Source of the DNA: Mercurialis annua
Lineage: Eukaryota; Streptophyta; Magnoliopsida; Malpighiales; Euphorbiaceae
NCBI RefSeq assembly: GCF_937616625.2
Contig: NC_065577.1
Coordinates: 19,915,501 to 19,979,500, forward strand
Direction: 5' to 3'
DNA: 64,000 nt
The notes under the pieces were generated by a model. It searched no databases, was not told the origin of the DNA, and worked only from the letters and a program-made list of their open reading frames with translations. Within the stretch, counting starts at the first letter, position 1. Each line of letters opens with the position of its first letter. The translations under genes and the position numbers were made by a program. Below, piece after piece: positions 11,546-24,091 of this stretch.

Positions 11546-14500
11546 TTTGACGATCCAATTTCATGAATCGTGACCGGCGCTAGTGTATGGGTATGGTCCT
11601 ACTAATACCCATAGATAGCCTCGCGGAAATCAATCGAACACATTAACCTGCAGAAAGTGCTCGGAGGCAACCGAGACTCTAACCTAATCTAGCAATTTAT
11701 ATTATAGTTGTAATATAAATAACTTAAATACCTGAAATGCTCAACAACATTCTTTAAATATAATAACAAAATAATGCAGAGTAAAACATGCCAATAATAA
11801 TAAATCGGATAAACCGACAATCCCAATTTGAAATAACTAAAGTAATAGATAAATTAGTTCCACTACGGTCTAAGAGTTTGAAAACAGTAACGAGTTTAAA
11901 TAACATAAAACCTTCGAGGAATCAAAGAATCGGAGTGGACCAGCTTTCAAATTATAAACTTGGAAATTTGAGAAAACAACGGGGTCAGATATACTGAGAT
12001 GAGTTCGCAATACTATTTACATTTATTAAGTTTAAAACCCTTAAATCAAAACATTTTATTCTAATATAGTATGATTATGGAAAACAGTATTAAAATGATC
12101 CTAGCGTAAGTATGACATAGCATACTGATAAACCCAGAGTGGAAGGGAACATATCCTCGTCATATACCAAGGTAAGCAAGACATAGTCCGCCGATCCCAG
12201 ATTACTTACCGGTGCACACAGTCTCGATACAAGTCTATCGAGTAGCTCGTTTCAATCCGGATCTATAATCGCATAAAACAGTTCAAAAGCATTTATAATA
12301 CTAAAATAAATTGTGGTACTTAATAAAGTAGTAAATAGCACTACAAACTCACTACTTGCTTATCCACGTGAATCTTGGCAAACAGCTAACCTTGTTTCGA
12401 CTCCTGAACGCGAGTGGTCGAAGAGTCTAAAAATAAATCACAAGTTAAAATCACTCCAATCCCTAACTCTAAAAATAATAGACACCACGTAGGACTACCA
12501 TAAAATAATAAGTCAGATAAAATCACAGAAAAACACAATCTCAAATAAATTATAACGCCGTAATAATCCAAGACTATTGAGTTAAAACTTAAAATCCAAT
12601 ACGAAAATATTATTAAAATAATATTAAAATAATAACTTAAATAAATTCCTTAAATAGTGGGTTAGCCGAGTTTCTTAAAACTACCAAGCTAAACCCACAC
12701 ATCGGCAACACAAGTCTAAACCGACCCAACTGATATTTCAGAATTATAAACCACAGTTTATAATTATATTTTTAATAAAATATTAAATAATATCAAAGTA
12801 GAACTCAATAGCTTGGAACTCAAGTAATTCATAATTTCCGGTAAAATATCTCATTAAATAAATAAATAAATAAATAAATGGCTAAATCACAAATTTAGCC
12901 TAATTGGCACGCTAAACCAAAATCTCAAACTAATAATTAGATAAATATATCAAATTTCCCCTTAATAATAAATCAAATAAATAATTTATAAGTAAAATTA
13001 AAATTTAATCACATTGGCACATTAAGCAAAAAATTGAAAGTGTCACCCGAAAATTTATAAATTTATAAATTGATAATAAATGTCCAATCCCATTTAAAAG
13101 ACTTAATTATTTAAAAACCACTCACCTAGGAAAAAATTTATTTATACCCTGACGTATGCATTTATGTTTCACCTCTACCTCGAGACACTAAATTAACCTC
13201 TTTTCATTAAAAAAAGTTTAAAATAGTTCTTTATTTTTAACCTAAACTGATTAGAGTTTAATTAGAAATTAATTTTTCTCTAAATGAAGGACTATTTTAA
13301 AAAGAGGTTAATTTAGTGCCTCGGGGTAGAGGTGAAACATAAACATATAGGTCAGGGTATAAACGAAAACAAAATTCAAGGTGGGTGGTTTTTAAGTAAT
13401 TAAGCTCATTTAAAATAATAATGATAATAATAAATTTAATTTTAAATGGATTCAAATATTATTTTTAGATTTAAAAATAATATTGTCCATTTGGCAATTT
13501 CTACATCGAAATTAAAATCCCTAATTAAATCATCAAAAATAATTAACATTATATAAAGTGTGAATAGTTGGAAATAAACTTGAGGATCAATTGATTAAAA
13601 ACAAAACAATGAATAACTTAAATAGCTATTTAGCCACAAATTGTAGCCCATAAATCCATTAATTTGACATATTAAATCTCCAAACGTGGGCCACATATGA
13701 CAAATGACAATTTGCTAATTTAAACACAATCCATGACCAATTAATTCGAAGCTAAGATTAATGACCATAACAAGCAGCTCATAAGAATCAAGAAATATCC
13801 AAATAATTCTTAATCAAAATATGGTCAGGGCTTACTGAAATCAAACCCCATGAATCATGAACCAACAATTTGTAGAAAAAACCTTAAGAGCTCGAGGGAG
13901 GACGACGAAAGAATTTTGATATTAATCTTGTAGATTCAGTTATAAATAAATTAGGCACTAAATAATAACCATTGAAGCACAGAGATCTTAACCAAGAAAA
14001 TATTAACAATTTGGCAGAAACTTTTTTAACAAATAGAACTAAAATAACGCACAAATAGAAAGAAATGGCGGCGGATATAACTAATTGATTTACGTACCGT
14101 TTGACAAAATATGAAAAGTATATTTGTAGAGGACTGGGTCTACTTCCACGGGGACGAGAAAAATCTGAATTTGATATTAAAACGGCTGTGAACGGATCAA
14201 AAAACGAAAGTATCGTTTTAGAAATCAAAACAACGAACAGCTTGAAGACAGTAAGACGGTGGCGGCTATAACAGAAAAGATAACGTGCCGTTTTATGAAA
14301 ACAAAGCTCAATGTCGAAGATAAATGACTCTACAATCGCTGGGAAGAATCAAAACTCAATTTGGTTATGAAACGAAGGAGTTATCAGATACGAACAGAGA
14401 TGTCGATTTAAACAAAAACTGAAAACTAAGAACATGACTTACCAAAATTCACAGAGGTTTATGAGGAAATATGGGCAGCAATTTTTTCAGAGATTAAGCA

Positions 14501-14886
14501 AGTGAGATGACGGCTAGGGTTTGATGGATGTGTGAGAAAAATTTAGGATTTTAAATTAGTTTAAAATACTAAAGAAACGGGATAAAACTGATGCACATAA
14601 TTTGCAGCTATCAAATTAGCTACTGCTTCCAAATATATAAGATTAGGACAACGTATAGGGCTGTATGTATTATGGGACAAAATAGTAATGAATGGGGCAT
14701 TAAGGTATAGGAAAAATTATGGATAAAGGATGGGTTTAATTAACGGATCAAATAAATATGGGCTAACCAATCCAACATAAATTAGAACACGAATCGAACC
14801 ACGACCGAATCAATGAACGACTCAAATAATTACTGAAACTCGGCGGAAATTCATATATAAAAATAAAACAAATACGGGATATTACA
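11546..14886 (-). repeat. Gypsy-1 3' LTR (left), carrying a MITE
   Basis: 3341 bp. It starts TTTGACGATCC, a mutated form of TGTCACGACCC, and ends GGGATATTACA (14876-14886). It aligns with the right LTR over its length but has a 307-bp MITE plus target duplication at 13100-13415 and lacks the right copy's 627-bp duplication. It contains a short (AAAT)n run near 12857-12880. The 114-codon frame at 13884-14228 on the minus strand is also present, shorter, in the right LTR; I see no domain in it. Confidence 0.9.
13100..13406. mobile_element. Mutator-type MITE inside the gypsy-1 left LTR
   Basis: A 307-bp element with long imperfect terminal inverted repeats of about 95-100 bp: the left end (GACTTAATTATTTAAAAACC) mirrors the right end, and the complementary blocks around TATACCCTGAC and TTTCACCTCTACC are easily seen on both arms. 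It is flanked by a perfect 9-bp duplication CATTTAAAA (13091-13099 and 13407-13415). The right LTR has the unoccupied site (28695-28703). The 9-bp duplication with long arms points to the Mutator superfamily. No coding capacity. Confidence 0.88.
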
Positions 14887-14900
14887 ATCTCCCGAACTTA
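14887..14900 (-). promoter_or_regulatory. Polypurine tract region of gypsy-1
   Basis: On the minus strand the bases just before the 3' LTR read AAGTTCGGGAGAT, preceded by the conserved CGAGGACGAATTTTT block. The same block precedes the LTR start in gypsy-3 and element E, so this is the second-strand priming site. Confidence 0.7.
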
Positions 14901-14977
14901 TAAAAAATTCGTCCTCGAATTTAACACAAAACACATAGCACAAAAATAACAAGAAACACAAGTAAAACTCATAAGAA

Positions 14978-15265
14978 TCACATAACAATCAATTTTTGTA
15001 CCTCAAAGAAAAAGAAAAGGATAGCGACTCCGCATATCCGACTCGGTCTCCACAATGCACTCCTCAACAAAATGGTTCCGCCAAAAACCTTAACCATCAG
15101 AATCTCCTTTTTCCGTAACTTACGAACCTGCGTATCAACAATCTCGACAGGCTGCTCCTCGTAAGATAACTCATGGTCAATCTCAACACTCTGTGGTACA
15201 ATCAAGTGAGAAGGATCGAAAATACACTTCCGCAACATGGAAATGTGAAACACTGGGTGAACCAA
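14978..15265 (-). pseudogene. Gypsy-1 polyprotein C-terminus with chromodomain tail (frameshifted)
   Basis: The frame begins VHPVFHISMLRKC, continues with DPSHLI...IDHELSYEEQPVEI and then VRKLRKKEI, the segment that links integrase to the chromodomain in plant chromoviruses. After VKVFGG the frame shifts: the expected ending with [12 protein letters not shown] is encoded in another frame just downstream on the minus strand. The chromodomain is thought to guide integration to modified chromatin; here it cannot be made intact. It follows the integrase at 15202-16443 in the same polyprotein. Confidence 0.85.
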
Positions 15266-16443
15266 CGACTTATAGGTGGCAACGCTAACTTGTATTCCAC
15301 CGCTACAATATGCTCAATGATCTCATATAGACCAACATACCTCAGTGCTAACTTCCCCTTAACACCAAAATGCACAACGCCCCTCATAGGCGAAACCCGA
15401 AGAAACGCGAAATCTCCAACCCCAAACTCAATGTCTTTTCTCTTCGGATCATCATAACTCTTATGCCGACTAAAAGCTGTCTCTAACCTTTGTTTGATCA
15501 ACAGTACCTTCTCTGAGTTAATATGAATAATCTCTGCTCCCGAGAGCTTACGCTCGCCAACCTCCTCCCAACAGATAGGAGATCGACACTTGCGCCTATA
15601 AAAAGCCTCATATGGTGCCATCTCGATACTAGCATGGTAACTGTTGTTGTAGGAAAACTCAATCAAAGGCAAATTAGTATCTCAACTATCCTGAAAATCC
15701 AACATGCACATCCTAAGCATGTCCTCCAAAGTCTGAATAGTCCTTTCAGACTGACCGTCAGTCTGAGGATGAAATGCAGTACTGGAATCCAATCTTGAAC
15801 CCGAAGACTCTTGCATCGTCTTCCAAAACTGAGAGGTGAAAACTGAACCTCTGCCCGAAACTATCGACACTGGTACACCATGGAGACTCACAATCCGATC
15901 GATGTACAATTGGGCAAACTTTGAAGCCTGATAAGTAACCTTGATCATTAAGAAGTGAGCTGACTTGGTCAAATGGTCAACAATCACCCAAATTGAATCA
16001 TAACCCTGTCGGGTACGTGGAAAACCAACCACAAAATCCATAGAGATTCACTCCCATTTCCACTCTGGAATAGGTAGCGGTTGCATATATCCAGATGGTG
16101 TCTGATGTTCAAACTTTATCTGCTGGCAAGTTAAACACTTAGACACAAACTCTACAACATTCTTTTTAATTCTGCTCCACCAGTACGTACTCTTGAGATC
16201 ATGATACATCTTGGTAGAACCCGGATGAACACTATAAGCTGACTTGTGCGCTTCTTCCAGAATCTGGTCTCTCAACCCATCTGAATCCGGAACACACACT
16301 CGAGAACCGTACCTGAGAACTCCATCCGCCAGAACAAACTCAGAATTCCCATCCAAATGGATCTCATCCATAATCCATTTCAATTGTGGATCCTCAGCTT
16401 GTGAAGCTTTGATCCTATTAATCAAAACCGGTTGCACTTGCAA
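15202..16443 (-). pseudogene. Gypsy-1 integrase (broken)
   Basis: The N-terminal part (16443-16051) carries the HHCC zinc-binding region: HPGSTKMYHDL with KCLTCQQIK. A stop at 16048-16050 then splits it from the catalytic core; gypsy-2 has CGA (Arg) there, so this is a C-to-T change at a CpG. The core (16041-15682) has the first Asp in MDFVVGFP and the Glu in DGQSERT, but the second catalytic Asp is Gly (SGRGSVF; gypsy-2 has SDRGSVF) because of one base at 15854. A further frame (15672-15202) holds the C-terminal GPY/F-like region ending IEHIVAVEYKLALP. The protein would not integrate DNA. Confidence 0.93.
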
Positions 16444-17915
16444 CTATGCCAACAAACAACCTCTCTGCAAAACCTGAAATACGTATCCCGAAGCTAACAA
16501 ACTATGCCACTGACAAACCATGGGTCTCCGCCCAACCTCTGAAATATGGGCCAAACTGCCCGAAGACTTGCGACTCAACGCATCGTCTACCACATTAGCC
16601 TTACCTGGATGGTACTGAATAGAACAATCGTAGTCTTTCAGTAACTCCAACCATCTCCGATACCTCAGATTCAACTCGCGCTGATCAAAGATGTACGTAA
16701 GACTCTTATGATCAATGAAGATCTCGCAAGTCCCACCGTACAAATAGTGCCCCCAAATCATGAGTAGGATAATTCACCTCATGCTTCTTCAAGTAGCGAG
16801 AAGCATAGGCAATCACCTTACCATGTTGCATCAACACACAACCCAAACCGATACGAGAAGCATCACAATACACAGTGAACCCCTCAATGCCAGATGGCAA
16901 AGCCAACATATGAGCTGTAGTCAAAATCTCTTTGAGCTTCCCAAAGCTCGCCTCGCAGTCCACTTAAGCTTAACACCCTTCTGTGTCAGTTTACTCAACG
17001 GTGCAGATATTATGGAGAAATCATGCACGAACTGACGATAGTAGCAAGTTAACCCTAGAAAACTTCTGATCTCGGTAACTAACCTCGACTCTACCATTCC
17101 ATAACCGCCTCAATCATCATCGGATAAACCTTGATCCCATCCTTTGACACCACGTGTTCTAAGAAAGTAACTTGATCCAACTAGAATTCGTACTTCGAGA
17201 ACTTAGCATATAGCTGATGCTCACGCAAAGTCTGCAGTATCGTCCTCAAGTGAAACGCATGCTCCTTCTCACTCCGAGAGTAAATCAGTATGTCATCAAT
17301 AAACACAATAACGAACTTATCCAGAAACTGCTTGGATACCCGATTCATCATATCCATAAACGTTGTTGGTGCGTTAGTAAACCTAAACGACATGACCAAA
17401 AACTCAAAATGGCCATAACGCGTTCTGAAAGCAGTCTTAGGAACATCGACGTCTCGAATTCAATGTTCATGATATCCGGATCTCAAATCAATCTTCGAAA
17501 AGCACTTAGCACCTTCCAACTGGTCAAACAAATCATCAATGCAAGGAAGAGGATATTTGTTCTTGATACTAACCTTGTTCAGCTGTCTATAGTCAATACA
17601 CAGCCGAAAGGAACCATCCTTTTTCTTGACAAACAAAACAGGAGCACCCCACAGAGAAGTACTCGGTCTGATAAAACCACTATCCCGCAATTCCTGTAAT
17701 TTTTCCTTCAACTCTTTGTGCTCTGCAGAAGCCATCCGATACGGAGGTATCAAAATAGGAGTTGTTCCAGGAGCAACATCGATGCAGAACTCAATGTCAC
17801 GATCAGGTGGTAATCCAGGCAACTCCTCTGGAAACACATCAGTGAACTCATTAACTATTGAATCACTATGCACATCACCACTGTCATGTTGGTGCAGCGG
17901 GACGTGAGGGTCCAA
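16444..17915 (-). pseudogene. Gypsy-1 reverse transcriptase and RNase H (broken)
   Basis: In order on the minus strand: the N-terminal RT region (17915-17460) with [19 protein letters not shown], a substrate-binding segment and KIDLRSGYH; the catalytic box [11 protein letters not shown] (17399-17181), equivalent to YVDD; a frameshifted thumb region (about 17180-16972); then RNase H, with [15 protein letters not shown] (16963-16712) and [15 protein letters not shown] through the junction motif [17 protein letters not shown] (16761-16444). Three or more frame breaks separate the parts. Its upstream edge is cut at 17886 by the copia LTR, and the protease that should precede it is missing. Confidence 0.93.
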
Positions 17916-18950
17916 ATCATATATTTCAATTTAAAATTGGAATTCCAAAAATACGGATCCAGAAATTGATCATATCAATAACAAATGGATCGTCGTATAA
18001 TTTCGTAATTAAAGCACGCATCTAGAAACCGTAAGAAGAATAGCTATGTCGATTCTCCAACGATTCTTGTAGTCCCGATGGTACGGCGACCTCAAACTCG
18101 TCCACACGAGTATGCGTCAGATTAAATCCTCACCTTGAAGTAATCTGCAAGAGTCCCTCTTGCCGAGAAACCCCAAGCTCAAACTCTCACAACAATTACG
18201 TCCTTGCTGGGATGTATGAAAAACTTTTGCCAAGCTTTTCTGTGATTGATAACTACTTGAACTCTTTCAAATATGCTCTCTTAAGTGTGGTGTGTGTAGA
18301 ATGAGCAAAGGCAACCTCTAATTATTGGGTAGATCTTTGATAAAAAATTCAACACCTCACATGCTAGGTGTCACACACCAAGGAAAGGTGTTGCCACCAT
18401 TCGACACTTCACATGCTAGGTGTCACTCACCAAGCATAGGTGTTGCCACCATCTGACACATCATATGCTAGGTGTTACACATCAAGCATAGGTGTTGCCA
18501 CCCTCGACACGTCGGATGCTCGGTGTCATACACAGAGACATACATGACATCATCACGTGACATCATCGCATGACATCGTCATGACATTATTACATGACAT
18601 CATCGTGACATCATCACATGACATCATCGTGACGTCATCACATGACTTCATCGTGACATCATCACATTAACTTTGATAAAATACAATTAGGTGCCTACTA
18701 ATTTATAACTCTTACAAATTAGTCCCTAATTTGTACTTGTTTTTCATCTTAGAATAATTTCTGAGATATGCTAGTATATATAAGAAATCGATCTCTCGTA
18801 AACTCAATCGCTTGCACACCCTATTGTGTGTGACTAACTAGGTTCACATCTATATGGCAACGAGAGTCATAATAAACGCCTTTCTTATATTAAATAATTA
18901 AATCCCATTAATTATCAATTCTCGTAGATCGTGAGTGACGTCTACCAACA
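17887..18950 (-). repeat. Copia 3' LTR (left, complete)
   Basis: 1064 bp bounded by the perfect 7-bp inverted ends TGTTGGT and ACCAACA. It shows two tandem blocks: a 52-bp repeat containing the inverted pair ACACCT/AGGTGT (from about 18356 to 18530), and a (GACATCATCR)n-like stretch (about 18538-18668). Both blocks recur in the right LTR. No clear polypurine tract is seen on its inner side, probably through decay. Confidence 0.85.
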
Positions 18951-21066
18951 TATCACGATCCCTAAATAGATATGAATGTTTCGATGCATTCTTTATGAAC
19001 CAATGTTCATAACTACCGTACACTTAAAATTCCCTTCATCTAAAATTCCGATCTCGACTAGTGTCACAGTTAAGTCAAACATTGTTTGTTTTGATCATAT
19101 GACCTCATCTCAGTTCTTATTCTTGATAAATATGACATCCACTAGAAACAATTTTCTAAGTAAGTCATATACACCTACGCATGTTTTATCATCCATCAAG
19201 AATAATTTGAGATTGCATAGAATCTTTACTCCGTTCATCTGGAGTGATAAATCCTCTCTTGGTTAAACCCATATCTCTATATACAACTAACTAGAGCAAA
19301 CACATACCGTGATTATAGCTCATGAAAGATCTAGGGATAAGGAGTATCAAACTCTAATCACCTATATACAAGATAGTGTCGCTGCAAGTAAAAGGATATA
19401 TGTACAATTATGAAATAAATGACATTAAATTGACTTTGATGAAATACCATGTATAAGTCTTCTAGTATCACTTGTTCGACCCACTCAACATCTTGAGTGT
19501 CCACAATCATGGTCCCCGTCAAGTAGTATGAGACTCACTACTTCCTATAATCAGTAACTCCTTACTAATCAGGAGAATAAACATAGGTGACAATCTTTCT
19601 GGGATAATGCGATGCCCTTATTCGTAGGACCCCATCGATCGTGAACTGTTATTTAGATCACTTGTATAATAGAATCTGTCACTCATATTCTTAACACCTT
19701 AAGAATAGATTTTATCACAATGTGATAAGGACAATACGTAATTAATGAACACTTAGTTGATGAGACACTTAGTTCAATTAGAACATATATATCTTTTCCA
19801 TTGTGGTCGCATAAAAGAGGATATGTCGACTTAATTGAAGAAAACCGTACTTAGTTCTATTACAAACTAATTTATCAAAACAACTTCTATTACGACTTCT
19901 CATGTCATAATATATTCGGCTTCTATAACGGAATCTGGAGGTGATTCATTCTTATATCACTACTCCTTCATTATAGATAAATAGGAATCCGGAGATAGAC
20001 TCTCTATCATCCATAACTGATTATTAATCAAAATCTGTAAAGCGGTCTACTTAAAAATCTCGTTCTCCATTTGTTAATACCTTATCTTTAGTTCATCAAA
20101 ATACTCAAAGATATCCTTAACAAACCATCCAATGTTCTCAATATTGATTGGATTGAAACCGATTAGTCCCACTAATCACATAGACAATTTCTAGCTTTGT
20201 AAGTGACAACACATACATCAGACTGCCAATTGCCGAAGCCTATGATATCTTTGCTAGATTCTTTCTTTCGTCAGAAATCTCGAAAGACATTCCGTTTAAA
20301 AGAAAAATTTCATGCCTAACTAGTATCAATCCTTCTTAGAACTTCCATGTTGAACTACTTCAATATCTTTTCTAAGAGGAGCATGTAGAAGAAACCAATT
20401 ATTCTATCTGATTTATCTTCCTAGAGTCTAATATTGAGAATTTCGGCTACCTCTCCAAGGTCTTTGATAGAGTACGTATTATATAAACCAAAGTCCTATA
20501 GAAGTTAACATTTTTATATTAATATGTTTTAGTAACATGTTATCTACATACAAGATCACGAAACGAAAATGAGTCTGCTCTCACTAACCTTTTTGTAAAC
20601 GATTGGTTTATCATCTTTTTAATAAATTCGTAACTCCATACGGCTTTATAAAGACGACGAATTTTGAAGCTTTGTTTCCATCCACTATGGATCATTTTAG
20701 CTTACACACCTCGAAACCTTCTTCGGATTCAAAATCCCAGGCTTGTTCCATATAGATATACTCCTTAATTTAACTATTAAGGAATGTGGTTCTTACATCA
20801 ACATGTCCAACCATATAATCTACATATGTAGCTATGGCAAGAAGAATCCGGATGGACTTTAGCATGGCTACCAGCGAGAAAGTGTATTCACAATACAATT
20901 TCTTGCCTCTAGCAAAACTCTTTTGCAACAAGCCTAGCTTTATAGGTCTCCACCTTTCCATTAGTACCAATTTTACACATGAAGATCCATTTAATTCCTT
21001 ATCGGTATCATACCTTCGGATGGATATACTAGCTCCCAAAATTTGGTTACTATAAATGGAATCCAT
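18951..21066 (-). pseudogene. Copia reverse transcriptase/RNase H remnant
   Basis: The clearest part (21066-20770) reads ...SFARGKKLYCEYTFSLVAMLKSIRILLAIATYVDYMVGHVDVRTTFLNS, matching the copia RT core where the family has ETFSPVAMLKSIR and MDVKTAFLNG. Further along the minus strand, near 20545, ILYVDNMLL replaces the catalytic YVDD, so the second Asp is Asn. Downstream to the 3' LTR only broken frames remain where the RT C-terminus and RNase H should be. RT would copy the element RNA into DNA; with this substitution and the frame breaks it is inactive. Confidence 0.85.
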
Positions 21067-21612
21067 TTAAGATTTTATTGCTTCAAACCATTTTTTAAGA
21101 ATCTATATCATATATAACTTCTAAATAAGTAGACGGACGAACACTTGATCTTTTTTTCCATGACTAAACAACTCTTGTTAATCATGCGGGAAAACCATAT
21201 CTCTCTGATGGATGATATACTCTACTTGATCTTTGAGATGTTAATGTAGATACATCTTTTACTAACTCTAGCTCTTAGTGGGTTTGATCAATCTTTATTG
21301 ATTCATTATTTTGTTGGTAACTAGATGACTCCTCATCTAATTCTATATTCCTTTCTTAGTCTCCTTTTTGAATAAAAGCTTTATCAAGAAAGACTACCAC
21401 CGATAAACAACGATTGTTTATCACGTTAGAATATAGAAATAACATCCTAAACTGCCTTTAGGATATCCAACATAACCTTTCCATGATTGATTTTGATTCC
21501 AAATTTATCAGATATAAGTTTCCTGATATCTTCAGAACAAATCTTAACTTCCTTAAGACTTGATTCAATACCTTATCTCATAAGGTATCTATGGAGCGAA
21601 TTTAGTTGGAAT

Positions 21613-22156
21613 TCAATTTAGAATTTTATTTGCGGTAAGAAGTGCATGACTCCATAACGAGATGGATAAATTAGTATATAGCTCATTATTTATCGTATAA
21701 TGTCCCACATTGTACAATACCTCCTTCTTGACAAACACAACATTCAACCATGGTGTTCTGAAGCAGTAAGTTGAACAATAATACCACATTCCTTTTAGTA
21801 ACGTACCAAATTCTGTACTCAAGTATTCTTCCCTTTTCTATCATATCGTAAAGTTTTAATACTTTGTCCTTTCTACTTCATTCTTGCATTCATTTGAACG
21901 TTTCAAAATCTTCATGTTTGTTCTTCATAAGACAAACTTAACTATATCGTGATAAATCATCAATGTAGAAAATGAAGTATAAGTATCTACCTTGGTCCGT
22001 TTCTATAAACATACCAAATACATCACTATGTATGATCTCTGAAACGGCCTTGTCTCTACCACTTTGTACCACAAAGAATGATCTAGTCATTTTCCCTTTA
22101 AGATACGACTCATAAGTCGGAAGCGATGAAAAATCTTGATTGCTCAAGATTCCCAT
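21613..22156 (-). pseudogene. Copia integrase remnant
   Basis: The frame 22156-21938 reads MGILSNQDFSSLPTYESYLKGKMTRSFF, then EIIHSDVFGMF and YFIFYIDDLSRYS. This is the typical copia GAG-pre-integrase segment followed by the start of the catalytic core, with the first catalytic Asp in HSDVFG. The frame 21822-21613 carries the end of the core (SLWSHALLTANKILN, equivalent to the family's FWGYALETAAYILN). The middle of the core is lost to frameshifts. It lies between the protease remnant and RT, which establishes the copia gene order. Confidence 0.87.
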
Positions 22157-22559
22157 CCTATCTAATATGTTATGTCTATCTTTTGCAATATGCCCTAATC
22201 ATAAATACCAAAGTTGTTTAAAAGTTTGATTTCTTATGGTATTAATTTCCAAAACATCTTCTGCATTAAACATCTTTAATCAAATAATAAAGACCATTTT
22301 GTACATATCCACACCCAAATCCGTAGTATCAAACATAATACTACAAACATCCTTTGTAAATAGAAAATCAACTACGAAATTTGTATACAAATTCGGACAT
22401 GATGTTCCTATATATATTGGGTAAGTACAAAAATCTTGTTTAAGTACAACTTATATTTAATTAAGAAAATAGAAGCTAATCCTACAGCTCTTGTCGCAAC
22501 GCTTGTGTCATTCCCGAGATTTAAAATTACTTCATCTTTTTCCTTTATTTCTCACTTTT

Positions 22560-24060
22560 ACTAAATCCGTAAAAGATAAACAAATGTGAGAATCAACATC
22601 GGTATTCAATACCCAAGCTTTTAAATGAGCAATTGACATTGGAACATAAGATAGACACATTCTTGTTGGAATTGTTGTTCCTCCTGTCATTGCCCTTTAA
22701 GTATTCACAATACTTAATATAATTTCCATTTCAATGTCTTTCGGTTTGACAAAAGAAACACTTTCTTTTAATGACCGAACTGCCATTCAAATATTCCTAA
22801 TATTTTCGGCAATGACTTATATTGTCCTACATTTTAACAAATGAAAACATTTTTCTTTGTTAACCGATGTGCATTTCTTATTCGCAATAGCCTTGGAGGC
22901 ATATAAATATCTTAATCAAACAAAAATGATTTTAAACCACTAGCCGATTACTATCTTAAATGTCCCTTTAAAGGATTCTATTGAATCTTATTATCGCTTA
23001 GACAACAAAGATCTCTAATTAATATTCGTGTTATTTTGTATATTTAAACCATAATGATTTGTTTTTTTTATCAAAATGGTCTCCCACTATCTTTTTCGAA
23101 TCCTACACTTCCAAAATAGGAAGCGTAAATCTTTGTTAGAAAACATTTCAAGCGGGTGATTGAATTCTTGTAGTCATTGTTCTTTCCCTCAGGTACGCCT
23201 AATTGCTGTTATTGGGATCACAATGTACTACAAGTGAACAACACTTGTTCATCATATCTCATATGAGGTTCAATCATTTCCAGCTTCTAATGTATTCACC
23301 CTCCGATACCCATTGTCGTTATTGAGTTTCAGCATTAGTTAAGTTGAACCCATTGAATCAACTAAGATGTATCAATTTGAATAATACACGACTCACGTAC
23401 GCCTAATTGCCGTTATTGCCGTGTAGTATATCGATACACCCGTAACATCTCATGCTTAACAATAAACTCAACAACAGCCTCTTGACGATATCATCTCACC
23501 CCTATGGATCCATAGCCGACAAGATGATAACTCAAAGCGTGTTAGTTTATTGCTCCAATGAAGAGCCATTAATAAATCAATTTAATGATTAATCAATATA
23601 AACTTAATCTTTTAACTTTTAGGAAGATTTCTTAGGGTTTTCAATCATTCCGGTCTCACTAAGGACACAACACATTTTAGCATGCATCTCATACATATTA
23701 AAGCTAAAATGAATCATGCAATCACACATGTATGATCATGGACTTTCTAGGTCTCATTCGTTAGGCACAAAAGAATGAGGAAACTATTACTTGTTCCACA
23801 TGTTTTGTTGATGACAAGCAAGTCACGTATTGTGTTAAATAATCATATTAGAAAAATTCCCAGGATAGATTGGAGGGTCAAGAGCGGACCACTTAAGTAC
23901 CAATCTCCTAGATAGAATTTAATCAAATGTAGTTAATGTCACAATAGCATTTGCTCGTTTTTTCAAACAAGACCTAAGCCCTCAGAATTATAAATTAAAT
24001 GCCCAATAATAATTCCTAAGTCCATGACTATATATACACGCATTCAATCGTAAAGTTTTA
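22560..24060 (-). pseudogene. Copia gag and protease remnant
   Basis: No frame of useful length survives, but two landmarks are visible on the minus strand. Near 22765-22705 a zinc-knuckle-like stretch reads KCFFCQTERH...GNYIKYCEYLK: the Cys, Cys and His of the CCHC motif are there but the last Cys is Tyr. Near 22622-22580 the frame AWVLNTDVDSHIC corresponds to the copia protease active site WVLDTG-type motif, with Asp changed to Asn and Gly to Asp. The stretch from about 22770 to 24060 should be gag and holds many stops. Confidence 0.65.
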
Positions 24061-24075
24061 ATACTTGATGATACG

Positions 24076-24090
24076 GTGCCTTTGATACCA
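24076..24090 (-). promoter_or_regulatory. Primer-binding site of the copia element
   Basis: On the minus strand, one base after the LTR end, the sequence reads TGGTATCAAAGGCACC. It resembles the initiator-Met-tRNA primer site with one or two changes, and fixes the right LTR as the 5' LTR. Confidence 0.75.
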
Positions 24091-24091
24091 C

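Noticed and set aside
13884..14228. 114-codon minus-strand frame present in both gypsy-1 LTRs (shorter copy at 29350-29586)
   Set aside because: It is shared because LTRs are copies. It differs in length, has no motif, and lies in LTR sequence.
17217..17699. 160-codon plus-strand frame, and similar frames at 15173, 15523, 16760, 50990, 51207, 51423, 52225 and 59859
   Set aside because: These are antisense shadows of the gypsy polyproteins on the minus strand and recur only because the elements are homologous.
19000..20000. Possible host gene in the copia internal region
   Set aside because: Only broken frames are present, and position and order fit the C-terminal RT/RNase H part of the copia element.
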